Positions 39,088 through 48,128 of a stretch of DNA of 64,000 bases are shown here, in pieces. Source of the stretch: Pseudomonas svalbardensis. Its GTDB lineage: Bacteria; Pseudomonadota; Gammaproteobacteria; Pseudomonadales; Pseudomonadaceae. How positions within the stretch are numbered: position 1 is the first letter of the stretch; every line of letters starts with the position of its first letter. The stretch lies in the NCBI RefSeq assembly GCF_030053115.1, contig NZ_CP125619.1:4785501-4849500 (forward strand), written 5' to 3'. The position numbers and the translations under genes were made by a program. The notes beneath the pieces are model-generated. The model was not told where the DNA came from and searched no databases. It was given only the letters and a program-made list of their open reading frames with translations.

Positions 39088-39393
39088 ATGAAAACCCTGA
39101 CTGCCCTGTTCACTGCCGCTGCCCTGACCCTCACCGCTGGCCTGGCCCAGGCCGATGTTCGCGTCGACCAGATCCCTGAGCTGGTCAAAAGCGGCAAGAT
39201 CAAGCCATTGGAAGAAATGAACCAGGCTGCTCTGAAGTTGCATCCAGGTGCGACCATCACCGACACGGATCTGGATAACCATTTCAACAACTATGAATAC
39301 GAAGTCGAACTGAAAACCGCTGACGGAAAAGAGTGGGACGTGGATTTTGATGCCGCCACCGGTAAAGTCCTGAGCGACAAGCAAGACACCTGA
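39088..39393 (+). CDS. PepSY-domain small exported protein
   Basis: 101 residues: signal peptide MKTLTALFTAAALTLTAGLAQA, then a PepSY domain (KPLEEMNQAALKLHPGATITDTDLDNHFNNYEYEVELKTADGKEWDVDFDAATGKVL is its core, seen here in outline). Such periplasmic proteins are often induced by two-component systems and may modulate proteases or sensors. Ribosome site AAGGA 9 nt upstream. Ends in a strong terminator. Confidence 0.88.
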   Translation: MKTLTALFTAAALTLTAGLAQADVRVDQIPELVKSGKIKPLEEMNQAALKLHPGATITDTDLDNHFNNYEYEVELKTADGKEWDVDFDAATGKVLSDKQDT

Positions 39394-39405
39394 TGCACAA
39401 ACACC

Positions 39406-39439
39406 AAGCCGCACGATCTTCGGATCGTGCGGCTTTTTT
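39406..39439 (+). terminator. Rho-independent terminator of the PepSY gene
   Basis: 13-bp stem AAGCCGCACGATC/GATCGTGCGGCTT closed by a TTCG loop and followed by a T run. Confidence 0.92.
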
Positions 39440-39509
39440 GCACGTCAAATTCAAGCAATCAAATCGCACCAACGCAGCATCAGCCCGCTAGAATCCCACC
39501 ACACTGTTC

Positions 39510-40706
39510 ATGCAGAGATGGATTGAAATGGGGCAAGCAGCGGCAGCAGACATCGCCACGATCGCTCGGATCAGTGCGGTGCCGGCGATTCTTCAAGTGA
39601 TCCGTGAACTGACAGGCCTGCGCTTTGCCGCCGTAGCTCGGGTCACCGAAGAGTCGTGGACAGCGTGTGCGGTGCTCGACCAGCTGAATTTCGGTTTGCA
39701 GGTCGGCGGTGAGCTGGACCTTGTCACGACCCTGTGCCACGAAATTCGTCAGGCGCATCATTCGGTGGTCATCGACAAGGCCAGTGAAGACCCGCTTTAC
39801 CGCGATCACCACACCCCTCGCCTCTATCAGTTCGAAAGCTATATCGCCGTGCCGATTTTCCGCACCGACGGACGCTTTTTCGGCACCATCTGCGCCCTTG
39901 ACCCCAATCCTGCCCCCCTCAAATCCAGCACGATCCAGAGCACCATGGAATCCTTCGCCCGGATGCTGGCGCTGCAGATCGAGGCCGAAGAAAATCTGCA
40001 AAAGACCGAAGCAGCGCTGAGGCAGGAACGGGAAACCGCCAAACTACGCGAGCAGTTCATTGCCGTGCTCGGACATGATCTGCGCAACCCCTTGTTCGCC
40101 ATTAGCGCCGGCGCCGAAATGCTCCTGCGCAAACTACCCGATCCGGCGAATCAGCAACGGGCCCGGCACATCCTCACCAGCGCCGGTCGTGCGACCAAAC
40201 TGGTCGATGACGTTCTGGATTTCGCTCGCGGCTCTTTGGGCCGTGGCATTCCCGTGAACATTGAACCGTGCCCGGATCTCGAGGATGCATTGCGGCATGT
40301 GATTTCAGAGGTTCAGAGCGTCCATCCCGACCGCACCATTCAATCGTCCATCGGTGACCTGCGCAGCGTTCATTGCGATCGCGAGCGGGTCGCGCAGTTA
40401 CTCTCCAATCTGGTGGCGAACGCGGTTGCTCATGGCGATCCCGACGGCTCGATCGATATCAGCGCGCAGATCAATGAAGGACAGTTTGTGCTGAGCGTGA
40501 AAAATCAGGGGCTGATTGCCGAGGATGCGCTGCCCCATCTGTTCCGGCCCTACTCGCGACCGGCCAGCGGAACACCGCAGGCCGGCCTCGGGTTGGGGTT
40601 GTACATTGCCAGTCAGATTGCGCAGTCCCATGGGGGGAAACTGGACGTGGTATCGACCGAGCAACAGGGCACGACGTTTACCTTCAGTCTTCCAGCACGG
40701 AGTTAA
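39510..40706 (+). CDS. GAF-domain sensor histidine kinase
   Basis: 398 residues (or 392 from the ATG at 39528). N-terminal GAF domain about 25-160 (YIAVPIFRTDGRFFGTICALD), then HisKA with the phospho-acceptor H189 in VLGHDLRNPL and a HATPase (LLSNLVANAVAHG, GLGLGLYIASQIAQSHGG). No transmembrane helix, so it is a cytoplasmic sensor. No response regulator gene lies beside it. Confidence 0.9.
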   Translation: MQRWIEMGQAAAADIATIARISAVPAILQVIRELTGLRFAAVARVTEESWTACAVLDQLNFGLQVGGELDLVTTLCHEIRQAHHSVVIDKASEDPLYRDHHTPRLYQFESYIAVPIFRTDGRFFGTICALDPNPAPLKSSTIQSTMESFARMLALQIEAEENLQKTEAALRQERETAKLREQFIAVLGHDLRNPLFAISAGAEMLLRKLPDPANQQRARHILTSAGRATKLVDDVLDFARGSLGRGIPVNIEPCPDLEDALRHVISEVQSVHPDRTIQSSIGDLRSVHCDRERVAQLLSNLVANAVAHGDPDGSIDISAQINEGQFVLSVKNQGLIAEDALPHLFRPYSRPASGTPQAGLGLGLYIASQIAQSHGGKLDVVSTEQQGTTFTFSLPARS

Positions 40707-40780
40707 GCGGTCGTACTGACCAAGGAACCGAAAGTAGATTACCGTGGTCATCGACATCGACACTGCGGACTTGAGATCGA

Positions 40781-40815
40781 CTGTGTACCGACTCGGTAAG
40801 CAAACCGGTACACAG
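40781..40815. terminator. Hairpin between convergent kinase and chemoreceptor genes
   Basis: Perfect 10-bp inverted repeat CTGTGTACCG/CGGTACACAG with a 15-nt loop. It may stop transcription from both sides; no strong T run is present. Confidence 0.5.
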
Positions 40816-40824
40816 CCCTTCCCG

Positions 40825-42450
40825 TTACGCGCTTAAGCGCGCCGTCACTTCATTCAACTGCCCCGACAACCCGTGCAGGTTGTGGCTGGCCGCTTCCGTG
40901 CGCTGCACATTGTCCAGATTGGTGCTGGCGATGCTGGTGATTTCGGTGAGGTTGCGCGAGATGTCTTCGGCCACCGAGGTCTGCTCTTCGGCGGCGGTGG
41001 CGATCTGGCGGTTCATGTCGCGGATGGCTTCCACGGCAAGGGTGATGCGCTCCAGCATGGCGCCGGCCTGAGTCACTTGCTCGACACTTTCCTCACTGCG
41101 CGACTGACCGCTTTCAATTGCCTGAGCGGCGTTCACCGCACCGGTCTGCACCGTTTGAATGATCTGGTTGATCTCGATGATCGACGCCGCCGTGCGCTGA
41201 GCCAGGCTGCGGACTTCATCGGCCACCACGGCGAAACCGCGCCCTGCTTCGCCGGCACGGGCCGCTTCAATGGCTGCGTTGAGCGCCAGCAGATTGGTCT
41301 GCTCGGCGATGCCGCGAATCACTTCCAGCACCTTGCCGATGCGCCCGCTGTCAGTTTCCAGACGACGGATGACCGTGGCGGTATTGGCAATTTCGCTGCG
41401 CATTTGGGTGATGGTGTGAATGGTGCCCTGCATGACCTTTTCGCCCTGCTGGGCGGACTGGTCGGCATCGTCGGCGGCACGTGCCGCATCGGCAGCGTGG
41501 CGTGCGACTTCTTGCGCGGTAGCGGACATTTCGGTCATCGCCGTGGCCACCTGATCGGTGCGGTTGAACTGCTCGTTAGTGCCGCTGGCCATCAGGGTGG
41601 CGATGGAATTCAGCTCACCGCTGGCGCTGTCCAGATCCGAGGCGCTGCGCTGCAAACGGTTGAAGGTTTCGGCAAGAAAATCGCGCAGGGTATTGGCGGC
41701 CATCGCCAGTTTGCCCAGTTCGTCCTGACGGGAACTGGCCACGCGTTCGGCGAAACGACCCTGACTGAGTTGCGCCACGTACTCGATCAGTTTGCGAATC
41801 GGTTCCACCAGGTTGCGGTTGACCAGCCACAGGCTAAATAACCCGATCAATAGACCCGAGGCGAGCATCACAATGATCCCCAGCAACACGGTGCGGTCAG
41901 CGTCGGCGCTGATCAGCCTCGATTGCTCGGCACCCTGCTTGCGCAATTCGCTGACCAACTCACTCATCTGATCGCTGGTCGCGCGGTCCACACCTTTGAC
42001 CGCCGTGTCGCCAACCGTTGGGTTGGCGCCTGCCGCCACGTAGGCGTCACGGCCCTTCTGATAGGCCGCGCCCAACAGGCGATGTTCGTCCCTCAGGCGT
42101 TCGATGCGAGTCTTGAGTGACGGCTGGATACCCTTCTGCCCGGCCAGTTCACCGAGGATGCCCTGCACATCGCGCTGACGGTCTTCGAATTGCTTCCAGT
42201 ATTTGTCCAGATCCGCAGGCTGCTTGCCGCGTAGCAGGACGTTTTTCCACTCCTGAACCTGAACCTTGAATTGCAGGTTGGCTTCATCGATCAATTGCGA
42301 GGTATGCAGCGGGCCTTCGATCAGATTCGCGTAGTTCTGAACACCGCTGGACAGAAAGTGAAAGCAGGCCAGGGCAATCAGCAACATGGCCAACAGGCTG
42401 CCGCTCAACAAGGCAAGGATTTGTGCTCTCAGGGATTTTTGCAAAAACAT
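40825..42450 (-). CDS. Methyl-accepting chemotaxis protein
   Basis: 541 residues. TM1 at about 10-33, a helical periplasmic sensor region (about 35-188), TM2 about 190-212, HAMP ([23 protein letters not shown]), then the long signalling coiled coil with the conserved tip [39 protein letters not shown]. Relays a ligand signal to CheA/CheW. Ligand unknown. Transcribed alone. Confidence 0.94.
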   Translation of the reverse strand: MFLQKSLRAQILALLSGSLLAMLLIALACFHFLSSGVQNYANLIEGPLHTSQLIDEANLQFKVQVQEWKNVLLRGKQPADLDKYWKQFEDRQRDVQGILGELAGQKGIQPSLKTRIERLRDEHRLLGAAYQKGRDAYVAAGANPTVGDTAVKGVDRATSDQMSELVSELRKQGAEQSRLISADADRTVLLGIIVMLASGLLIGLFSLWLVNRNLVEPIRKLIEYVAQLSQGRFAERVASSRQDELGKLAMAANTLRDFLAETFNRLQRSASDLDSASGELNSIATLMASGTNEQFNRTDQVATAMTEMSATAQEVARHAADAARAADDADQSAQQGEKVMQGTIHTITQMRSEIANTATVIRRLETDSGRIGKVLEVIRGIAEQTNLLALNAAIEAARAGEAGRGFAVVADEVRSLAQRTAASIIEINQIIQTVQTGAVNAAQAIESGQSRSEESVEQVTQAGAMLERITLAVEAIRDMNRQIATAAEEQTSVAEDISRNLTEITSIASTNLDNVQRTEAASHNLHGLSGQLNEVTARLSA

Positions 42451-42720
42451 CGAGTGATCTCATGACAGGGATAAGGCACGCCCGGCAGGCGTGCAAGGTG
42501 TCCGGACATCCCTGTCAGCGACGCTGGCCCAAGACCGCACCGCGAAGTTCAACATCAACATCATCGGCGTGCCAGAGCCTTTCTTTAACGCTTCCGACCA
42601 CCGGTAGAGTGAATTTTCAGCGCCACTAGACTGTCACAAGGCGGTCAAAAATCCTTGCAATGATGCGGCTCAAGTGAACCTGTGAAACCCGCGACAGGCG
42701 CCTCCTCACAGTGAGACCTC

Positions 42721-43743
42721 ATGAACCACAGCATCGACCAAAGTCATCGCGACACGGACCTGTTCGGTCTGCTGTACGGTTTCAGTTTTCGCCCCGGCGA
42801 GCGCGGCCGCGAGCTCGATTCGGCCAAGGCGTTGCAATGCCTGCAACAGCCCGGCGACAGCGACGAATTTCTCTGGTTGCACCTGAACCTCGCCCACGCC
42901 GCCTGCGAGCGCTGGATGAAGAGCCATCTGGAGTTGCCGGACGAGTTTTTCGAAGCGCTGCATGAGGGTTCACGTTCGACGCGCATCGAGCATGTGGATT
43001 CGGCGTTGCTGGCGGTGGTCAACGACGTGGTGTTCAACCTCAGCAGCATGGTTTCCTCGGATGTCTCGACGCTGTGGGTCTGCGCCCGCAGTCGTCTGAT
43101 CATCAGCGCACGCCTGCAACCGCTGCACTCGGTGGACAAGCTGCGTTCCTCGGTGAAGGCCGGTGAATATTTTCGCTCGCCGCTGGAATTGCTGGTGCAT
43201 CTACTGCGCGATCAGGGCGAAGTGCTGACCCAGATCGTGCGCAAGACCAGCCTCAGCGTCGATCAGATCGAAGATGAGTTGCTTTCCTCGCGGCTGTCGA
43301 CCAACCGGGCTGAGCTGGGTGCCAATCGTCGAGTGCTGGTGCGTCTGCAACGCTTGTTGGCGCTGGAACCGGGCTCATTGCTGCGCCTGCTCAATCGCCC
43401 ACCGCAATGGTTGCAGAAGGAAGACGTCAAGGAGCTGCGCAAGTCCACCGAGGAGTTCGCGCTGATCATCAACGACCTCACGGCTTTGGGCGAGCGGATC
43501 AAACTGTTGCAGGAAGAAATCGCCGCCAACCTCAACGAACAGAGCAACCGCACGCTGTTCACCCTGACCGTGGTGACGGTGCTGGCGTTACCGATCAACA
43601 TCATCGCCGGGTTCTTTGGCATGAACGTCGGAGGGGTGCCGCTTTCCGGCGACCCGGAAGGGTTCTGGATTCTGGTGGCGTTGGTCGCGACGTTTACCGT
43701 GATCGCCGGGCGTTGGGCGTTTCGCAAGCGCCAGGATTATTAA
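42721..43743 (+). CDS. zntB: CorA-family transporter, ZntB-like
   Basis: 340 residues. Large cytoplasmic N-terminal domain, a long helix (about 180-275), then two transmembrane helices; the channel signature GMN at 300-302 in AGFFGMNVGGVPL. ZntB-like members move Zn2+ or other divalent cations. The assignment to ZntB rather than CorA rests on the C-terminal sequence and is fairly good. Ends in a large inverted repeat shared with the convergent PACE gene. Confidence 0.88.
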   Translation: MNHSIDQSHRDTDLFGLLYGFSFRPGERGRELDSAKALQCLQQPGDSDEFLWLHLNLAHAACERWMKSHLELPDEFFEALHEGSRSTRIEHVDSALLAVVNDVVFNLSSMVSSDVSTLWVCARSRLIISARLQPLHSVDKLRSSVKAGEYFRSPLELLVHLLRDQGEVLTQIVRKTSLSVDQIEDELLSSRLSTNRAELGANRRVLVRLQRLLALEPGSLLRLLNRPPQWLQKEDVKELRKSTEEFALIINDLTALGERIKLLQEEIAANLNEQSNRTLFTLTVVTVLALPINIIAGFFGMNVGGVPLSGDPEGFWILVALVATFTVIAGRWAFRKRQDY

Positions 43744-43748
43744 GATCA

Positions 43749-43837
43749 AAAGATCGCAACCTCGTTTCACTCGACAGCTCCTACATTGGAATGCGATCCC
43801 TGTAGGAGCTGTCGAGTGAAACGAGGCTGCGATCTTT
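43749..43837. repeat. Large near-perfect inverted repeat (37-bp arms), second REP family
   Basis: Arms 43749-43785 and 43801-43837 pair over 37 bp with one mismatch around a 15-nt loop. The core reads CTCGTTTCACTCGACAGCTC. The sequence class differs from the GAGCAAGCTTGCTC elements. Placed between two convergent genes, it may also act as a bidirectional terminator. Confidence 0.85.
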
Positions 43838-43841
43838 GCTT

Positions 43842-44279
43842 TTAAGCTTCGTAAGACTGACGCATGACAAACCGCTCCCGTACCACGTCATACGCCCAGT
43901 GGTAGACGTAGGTGTACGGCAGGAAAAACAGCAACACGCCGATATCCAGCACGAACGCTTGCCACAGGCTGACCTTCAGCCACCAGGCAATCAACGGCAC
44001 ACCCACCGCGACCAGACCGCCTTCGAACAACAGCGCATGGACAACACGTACCCACGCGTTGTGCACGAGGTTGTAGTGTTTGAGCGCACGGTCGAACAAT
44101 CCGTTGAAGACCACGTTCCAGGCCAGGGCAAGTGCCGCGATAGCCATGGTCACGACGCCCATATCGAGCATCGGCTTGTCCATGATCCAGGCCAGCAACG
44201 GGGTACAGATCAGGATGGCCAGCAATTCGAAACCGACGGCCTGGAAAATACGTTCAGTGATGGATTTGTTGGCGCTCAT
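43842..44279 (-). CDS. PACE-family efflux transporter
   Basis: 145 residues from the ATG at 44279 (ribosome site AGAGGAG). Four transmembrane helices in the two-BTP-domain layout of the proteobacterial antimicrobial compound efflux family: ERIFQAVGFELLAILICTPLLAW, WNVVFNGLFDRALKHY, then RVVHALLFEGGLVAVGVPLIAWWL and YVYHWAYDVVR. Exports biocides such as chlorhexidine in characterised members. Divergent LysR gene next to it is the probable regulator. Confidence 0.9.
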   Translation of the reverse strand: MSANKSITERIFQAVGFELLAILICTPLLAWIMDKPMLDMGVVTMAIAALALAWNVVFNGLFDRALKHYNLVHNAWVRVVHALLFEGGLVAVGVPLIAWWLKVSLWQAFVLDIGVLLFFLPYTYVYHWAYDVVRERFVMRQSYEA

Positions 44280-44369
44280 GGCCAGACTCCTCTGAGTGAC
44301 TGTGGTTGCCATGATCCTTCTTCACACCGATACTTCATAACCAATAACCATCGATCAAGGCGATAGTTC

Positions 44370-45224
44370 ATGGCCTCTCAAGAAGTGTTGCAGGCCTTCG
44401 TTCAGGCAGCGACTCAAGGCTCGTTTTCCGCCGCGGCGCGCAAATTGGGCCGCAGTCAGTCGACCATCAGCGCCGCCGTGGCCAGCCTTGAAATCGACTT
44501 GAACCTGACACTGTTCGACCGCAGCAGCCGCAAACCGAGCCTGACCCCGGCCGGGCACGTGATGCTGCAACGGGCCGAGGAAATCCTGGCCGCCACCAGC
44601 CGACTGGAAATGACCGCCAGCCAACTGTCCCAAGGGGTCGAGCCAAAACTGACCGTGGCGATTTCCGACACGTATCAGTCCGACCGATTCGAAGCGGCGC
44701 TCAGCGCCTTCGAGCAGCGTTATCCGGACCTGGAACTTGAATGCCTGATCGCCGAATGCGATGACTTGGTGGCATTGGTACAACGGGGTCGGGCGCATGT
44801 GGCCTTCGCCGAAAAACAAGACAGTTACCCGCCGGACCTGGTCAGTTCGACCGTGGAAGAACGGACCGAGATTGCCCTGTTCGTGTCCCGCGAGCATCCG
44901 TTGGCGGCGCTGAACCACATCGATCAAGACGTGTTGCAACAACACCGGGAGCTGCGTCTGGCGACGATCGTCAATCCGTATGAAAGCCGTGCGAAGGGAC
45001 GCGTCTGGTCGGCGCCGAGTTATCTGATGCTGCTGGAAATGGCCCAGGGCGGATTCGGCTGGGCGCCGTTGCCGCGGTGGCTGGTGGAGCGGTTCGGGCC
45101 AGGGACGTTGCAGGAACTGGACGTGCGCGGCTGGCCAAAACCGGTGTTCGTCGATGCACTGTGGTCGCGGCTGCATCCGCCAGGGCCGGCGGGGAGTTGG
45201 TTGTTAGGCAAAATGCTGGAATAG
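44370..45224 (+). CDS. LysR-family regulator, divergent from PACE exporter
   Basis: 284 residues. Winged HTH (GSFSAAARKLGRSQSTISAAVASLEIDLNLTLFDR, given in outline) and an effector domain. The short spacer (about 90 bp) and the divergent layout with the efflux gene mirror the AceI/AceR pair of Acinetobacter, so it likely activates exporter expression in response to a biocide or polyamine-like ligand. Confidence 0.88.
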   Translation: MASQEVLQAFVQAATQGSFSAAARKLGRSQSTISAAVASLEIDLNLTLFDRSSRKPSLTPAGHVMLQRAEEILAATSRLEMTASQLSQGVEPKLTVAISDTYQSDRFEAALSAFEQRYPDLELECLIAECDDLVALVQRGRAHVAFAEKQDSYPPDLVSSTVEERTEIALFVSREHPLAALNHIDQDVLQQHRELRLATIVNPYESRAKGRVWSAPSYLMLLEMAQGGFGWAPLPRWLVERFGPGTLQELDVRGWPKPVFVDALWSRLHPPGPAGSWLLGKMLE

Positions 45225-45237
45225 CGGCGCTTGAGGG

Positions 45238-45404
45238 CCACCCCTCACCCCAGCCCTCTCCCCACGGGGGAGAGGGGGGAAAGGGAGCAGATCTCGGTGC
45301 TTTTCAAATTCTGAGTTCAACTCAATTTCCCCGGTCGCAGAATATCTAAATATCGACTCGGTCAGTTCCCTCGCCCCTCTGGGGAGAGGGTTAGGGTGAG
45401 GGGT
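45238..45404. repeat. Inverted repeat of the CCCTCACCC/GGGTGAGGG type
   Basis: ACCCCTCACCCCAGCCCTCTCCCC at one end is repeated in inverse at 45379-45404 with few mismatches. It belongs to a third repeat class. The right arm lies inside the 3' end of the sigma-factor gene and codes its last residues. Confidence 0.75.
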
Positions 45405-46639
45405 CGATCCAACTCCCGCAACCGGGCCTCGATAAACCGCCGCTCCGGCACTTGCTGCGTCAACTCCAACGCCCGCTCATAAGCCGTCCGCGCCTCCTCA
45501 ACCCTTCCCAACTGTCGACAAAACTCCGCCCGCGCCGCGTGCGCCAAGTGGTAATCCAGCAACTCACCCCGCGCCAGAATCCCTTCAATCAACTTCAGCC
45601 CCGCCAGCGGTCCATCCCGCTTGGAGATCGCCGCCGCACGGTTCAGTTCGATCACTGGCGAAGGCGCCGCCCGCAACAGCACGTCATACAGACCCACAAT
45701 CTCCAGCCAGTCCGTTTCCGCCGCCGTGGGCGCTTCGGCATGCGACGCCGCAATCGCCGCTTGCAGGCAGTAAGGCCCGAAGCGCCGGGTTGTCAGTGCA
45801 CGCTCCACCAGTGCGCAACCTTCAGCAATCATCTCGGCGTCCCACAACGAACGGTCCTGCTCATCCAGCACGATCAACTCTCCGCTCGCCGACGTCCGGG
45901 CCGGGCGTCGGGACTCGTGCAACAGCATCAGCGCCAGCAGCCCCATCACCTCGGGTTCGGGCAGCAGTTCCATCAACAAACGACCGAGCCGAATCGCCTC
46001 GCGGGTCAAATCCTCACGGGTCAGTTCCGCGCCCATGGATGCGGAATAGCCTTCGTTGAACACCAGGTAAATCACCCGCAGCACGCTGTCCAGGCGCTCG
46101 GGCAACTCCGCCAGGGTCGGCACCTGATAAGGAATTTTCGCGTCACGGATTTTCGCCTTCGCACGTACGATGCGCTGGGCGATAGTCGCTGGCGACGACA
46201 GGAACGCCCGGGCGATTTCTTCCGTGGTCAGGTCGCAGACTTCCCGAAGCGTCAACGGCACCTGGGCGTCCGCCGCAAGTGCCGGGTGGCAACAGGTGAA
46301 GATCAGGCGCAGGCGATCGTCTTCCACGTCTTCATCACTCCAGTCGGCCTGCTCCAGCGACTCCAGTTGAGCGATCAACATCGGTTGCGACGCGATGAAG
46401 CGTGCGCGCCGCCGCAACACATCAATGGCCTTGAAGCGCCCCGTGGACACGAGCCAGGTACGCGGATTGTCCGGCACGCCGTCACGCTGCCAGCGCTCGA
46501 CCGCGACGAAAAACGCCTCGTGCAAGGCTTCTTCGGCGAGGTCGAAATCGCCGAGCAAACGGATCAGGGTCGCCAGAATCCGCCGTGACTCTTCGCGATA
46601 AACCTGCTCGACCTGCGCCCGTACCGACTCGACAGACAT
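45362..46639 (-). CDS. ECF42-type RNA polymerase sigma factor
   Basis: 425 residues. N-terminal sigma2 and sigma4 regions (DFDLAEEALHEAFFVAVERW, TRGRFKAIDVLRRRARF-like; TLREVCDLTTEEIARAFLSSPATIAQRIVRAKAKIRD), then a long C-terminal TPR-like extension (DUF6596). This is the ECF42 architecture, usually controlled by or controlling YciI/DGPF proteins encoded beside it. The preceding gene is exactly such a protein (TGATG overlap). The last 14 residues (DRPLTLTLSPEGRGN) are encoded by an inserted repeat. Confidence 0.9.
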   Translation of the reverse strand: MSVESVRAQVEQVYREESRRILATLIRLLGDFDLAEEALHEAFFVAVERWQRDGVPDNPRTWLVSTGRFKAIDVLRRRARFIASQPMLIAQLESLEQADWSDEDVEDDRLRLIFTCCHPALAADAQVPLTLREVCDLTTEEIARAFLSSPATIAQRIVRAKAKIRDAKIPYQVPTLAELPERLDSVLRVIYLVFNEGYSASMGAELTREDLTREAIRLGRLLMELLPEPEVMGLLALMLLHESRRPARTSASGELIVLDEQDRSLWDAEMIAEGCALVERALTTRRFGPYCLQAAIAASHAEAPTAAETDWLEIVGLYDVLLRAAPSPVIELNRAAAISKRDGPLAGLKLIEGILARGELLDYHLAHAARAEFCRQLGRVEEARTAYERALELTQQVPERRFIEARLRELDRPLTLTLSPEGRGN

Positions 46640-46989
46640 CAGGCGCCGGAATTCAACTGGCGAACGGGACGCACCTCGACACAGCCGACCCGGGCCGCCG
46701 GGATGTTGCCGGCGACCTGGATGGCTTCATTGAGGTCTTTGGCATCGATCAGGTAAAAGCCAGCCAATTGCTCCTTGGTTTCGGCGAACGGGCCGTCGGT
46801 GATCGACATCTTCCCGTTGCGCATCCGCACCGTGGTCGCGGTCTGCACCGATTCCAGCGCCTCGGCGGCGACCATTCGGCCGCTGCCCTGGATCGCCTCA
46901 GCATAGGCCATGCATTCAGCGTCATTCGGGCTTTCGGGCAGCGAGTGCAACTCGTGCTCGTTGCTGTAGACCAGGCATAAATACTTCAT
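46639..46989 (-). CDS. YciI-like (DGPF domain) protein
   Basis: 116 residues from the ATG at 46989 (MKYLCLVYSNEHELHS). Core MSITDGPFAETKEQLAGFYLIDAKDLNEAI is the DGPF motif region. Fold is ferredoxin-like; members accompany ECF42 sigma factors and may be targets or modulators. Coupled to the sigma gene by TGATG and preceded by a SnoaL-like gene. Confidence 0.9.
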   Translation of the reverse strand: MKYLCLVYSNEHELHSLPESPNDAECMAYAEAIQGSGRMVAAEALESVQTATTVRMRNGKMSITDGPFAETKEQLAGFYLIDAKDLNEAIQVAGNIPAARVGCVEVRPVRQLNSGA

Positions 46990-47069
46990 GGGGCTCTCCT
47001 GAATCGAACGGATCAACTATGGCTGCTGATTGACGCTTACGCGACATTCCCGACGAATCGGCCTGACGT

Positions 47070-47495
47070 TCAGGGTTCCAGGTTGAACAGCACCGTGCCG
47101 CTCATCATGTCGAACGGGGCCGACCAGTGTTCGTGGACGATGCGCCATTGCCCATCGTCGCGCCGATAGCAGGCGGTCACGCGCATCCAGCAGGCCTGGG
47201 TCTCGCCCTTCTCGTTGGTGCCGCCGCAATGGGCCAGCCAATGGGCGAAGGCGATGTGCTCGTCTGCCACGATGTTCATATGGTCGAAGTCGAACTTGTG
47301 CGCGCCCTGGCACATTTCCATGCATTCCTGCCAATGCGCGCGGTAGGCAGCCTTGCCCCGAAATTGCAGGGCCTTGACCGCGTCGTAGGAGACGATGTCC
47401 TCGGCATACAGGGGCATGAGTTTCTCGACATCCTTGGCGATGACCGCCTGACGATAGGTATCGATCAGGGTCTGGATTTCGTGGGTAGCGTTCAT
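47070..47495 (-). CDS. SnoaL/NTF2-like protein of the ECF42 operon
   Basis: 141 residues from the ATG at 47495 (MNATHEIQTLIDTYRQAVIAKD). NTF2-like cone: LMPLYAEDIVSYDAVKALQFRGKAAY and a second half ending TACYRRDDGQWRIVHEHWSAPF. Such proteins bind or convert small hydrophobic molecules; here the substrate is unknown. First gene of the operon leading to the YciI-like and sigma genes. Confidence 0.85.
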   Translation of the reverse strand: MNATHEIQTLIDTYRQAVIAKDVEKLMPLYAEDIVSYDAVKALQFRGKAAYRAHWQECMEMCQGAHKFDFDHMNIVADEHIAFAHWLAHCGGTNEKGETQACWMRVTACYRRDDGQWRIVHEHWSAPFDMMSGTVLFNLEP

Positions 47496-47635
47496 GGTGT
47501 TTCTCCGTGGTTTTTGTTGTGAAGACACCCTTAGTCGTCTGGTGAAAAGCCAAATCGACAGTCCAAATAAAAATAATCCATGGACGCAAACTCGTTAGAA
47601 TCCGAAACACATTTTGTTGGAAAAAGGACACTCCA

Positions 47636-48121
47636 GTGACAGCCCGACTCGTGCCTTACGACAGCCTGAACGCGCTTCAGCGCCAGCAGGTCGAGGCCAT
47701 TGAAGTTCACAAAGAACAAATCAGGTTCTCCGGCGACATTCACGGTGCGTTGCACACCTTGCTGTCCAAACCCGGCCCCGGCGTCAAAGGATTTGCGCTA
47801 CTGGTCGAGGAGGTTCCCGTGGCCTTTCTGCTGCTCAAGCGCCCGCCCGTGCTGCCGGCGTGGGCCAATGAACACAGCGCGACCCTTCACGCACTGCAAG
47901 TCGATCAACGGGCTCAGGGCAAAGGCTATGGCAAGGCCTGTCTGCAAGCCCTGCCCGACGTGGCCCGTCAGGCGTTTCCGGAGATAAAGGGGCTGGAATT
48001 GTCAGTGGATGCGGATAACGCATCGGCCATCGCGCTTTACGCAAAATTCGGCTGGGTCGACAGCGGCGAAGCCTACAGGGGCCGGATCGGTTACGAACGG
48101 CGCATGGGTCTGATTTTGTGA
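47636..48121 (+). CDS. GNAT-family N-acetyltransferase
   Basis: 161 residues with a GTG start at 47636 (AAAAAGGA ribosome site). Acetyl-CoA loop QVDQRAQGKGYGKACLQAL and C-terminal SVDADNASAIALYAKFGWVDSGEAYRG are diagnostic. Substrate unknown. Divergent from the ECF42 operon and followed directly by a PPOX gene. Confidence 0.88.
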   Translation: MTARLVPYDSLNALQRQQVEAIEVHKEQIRFSGDIHGALHTLLSKPGPGVKGFALLVEEVPVAFLLLKRPPVLPAWANEHSATLHALQVDQRAQGKGYGKACLQALPDVARQAFPEIKGLELSVDADNASAIALYAKFGWVDSGEAYRGRIGYERRMGLIL

Positions 48122-48128
48122 GGTGGTT

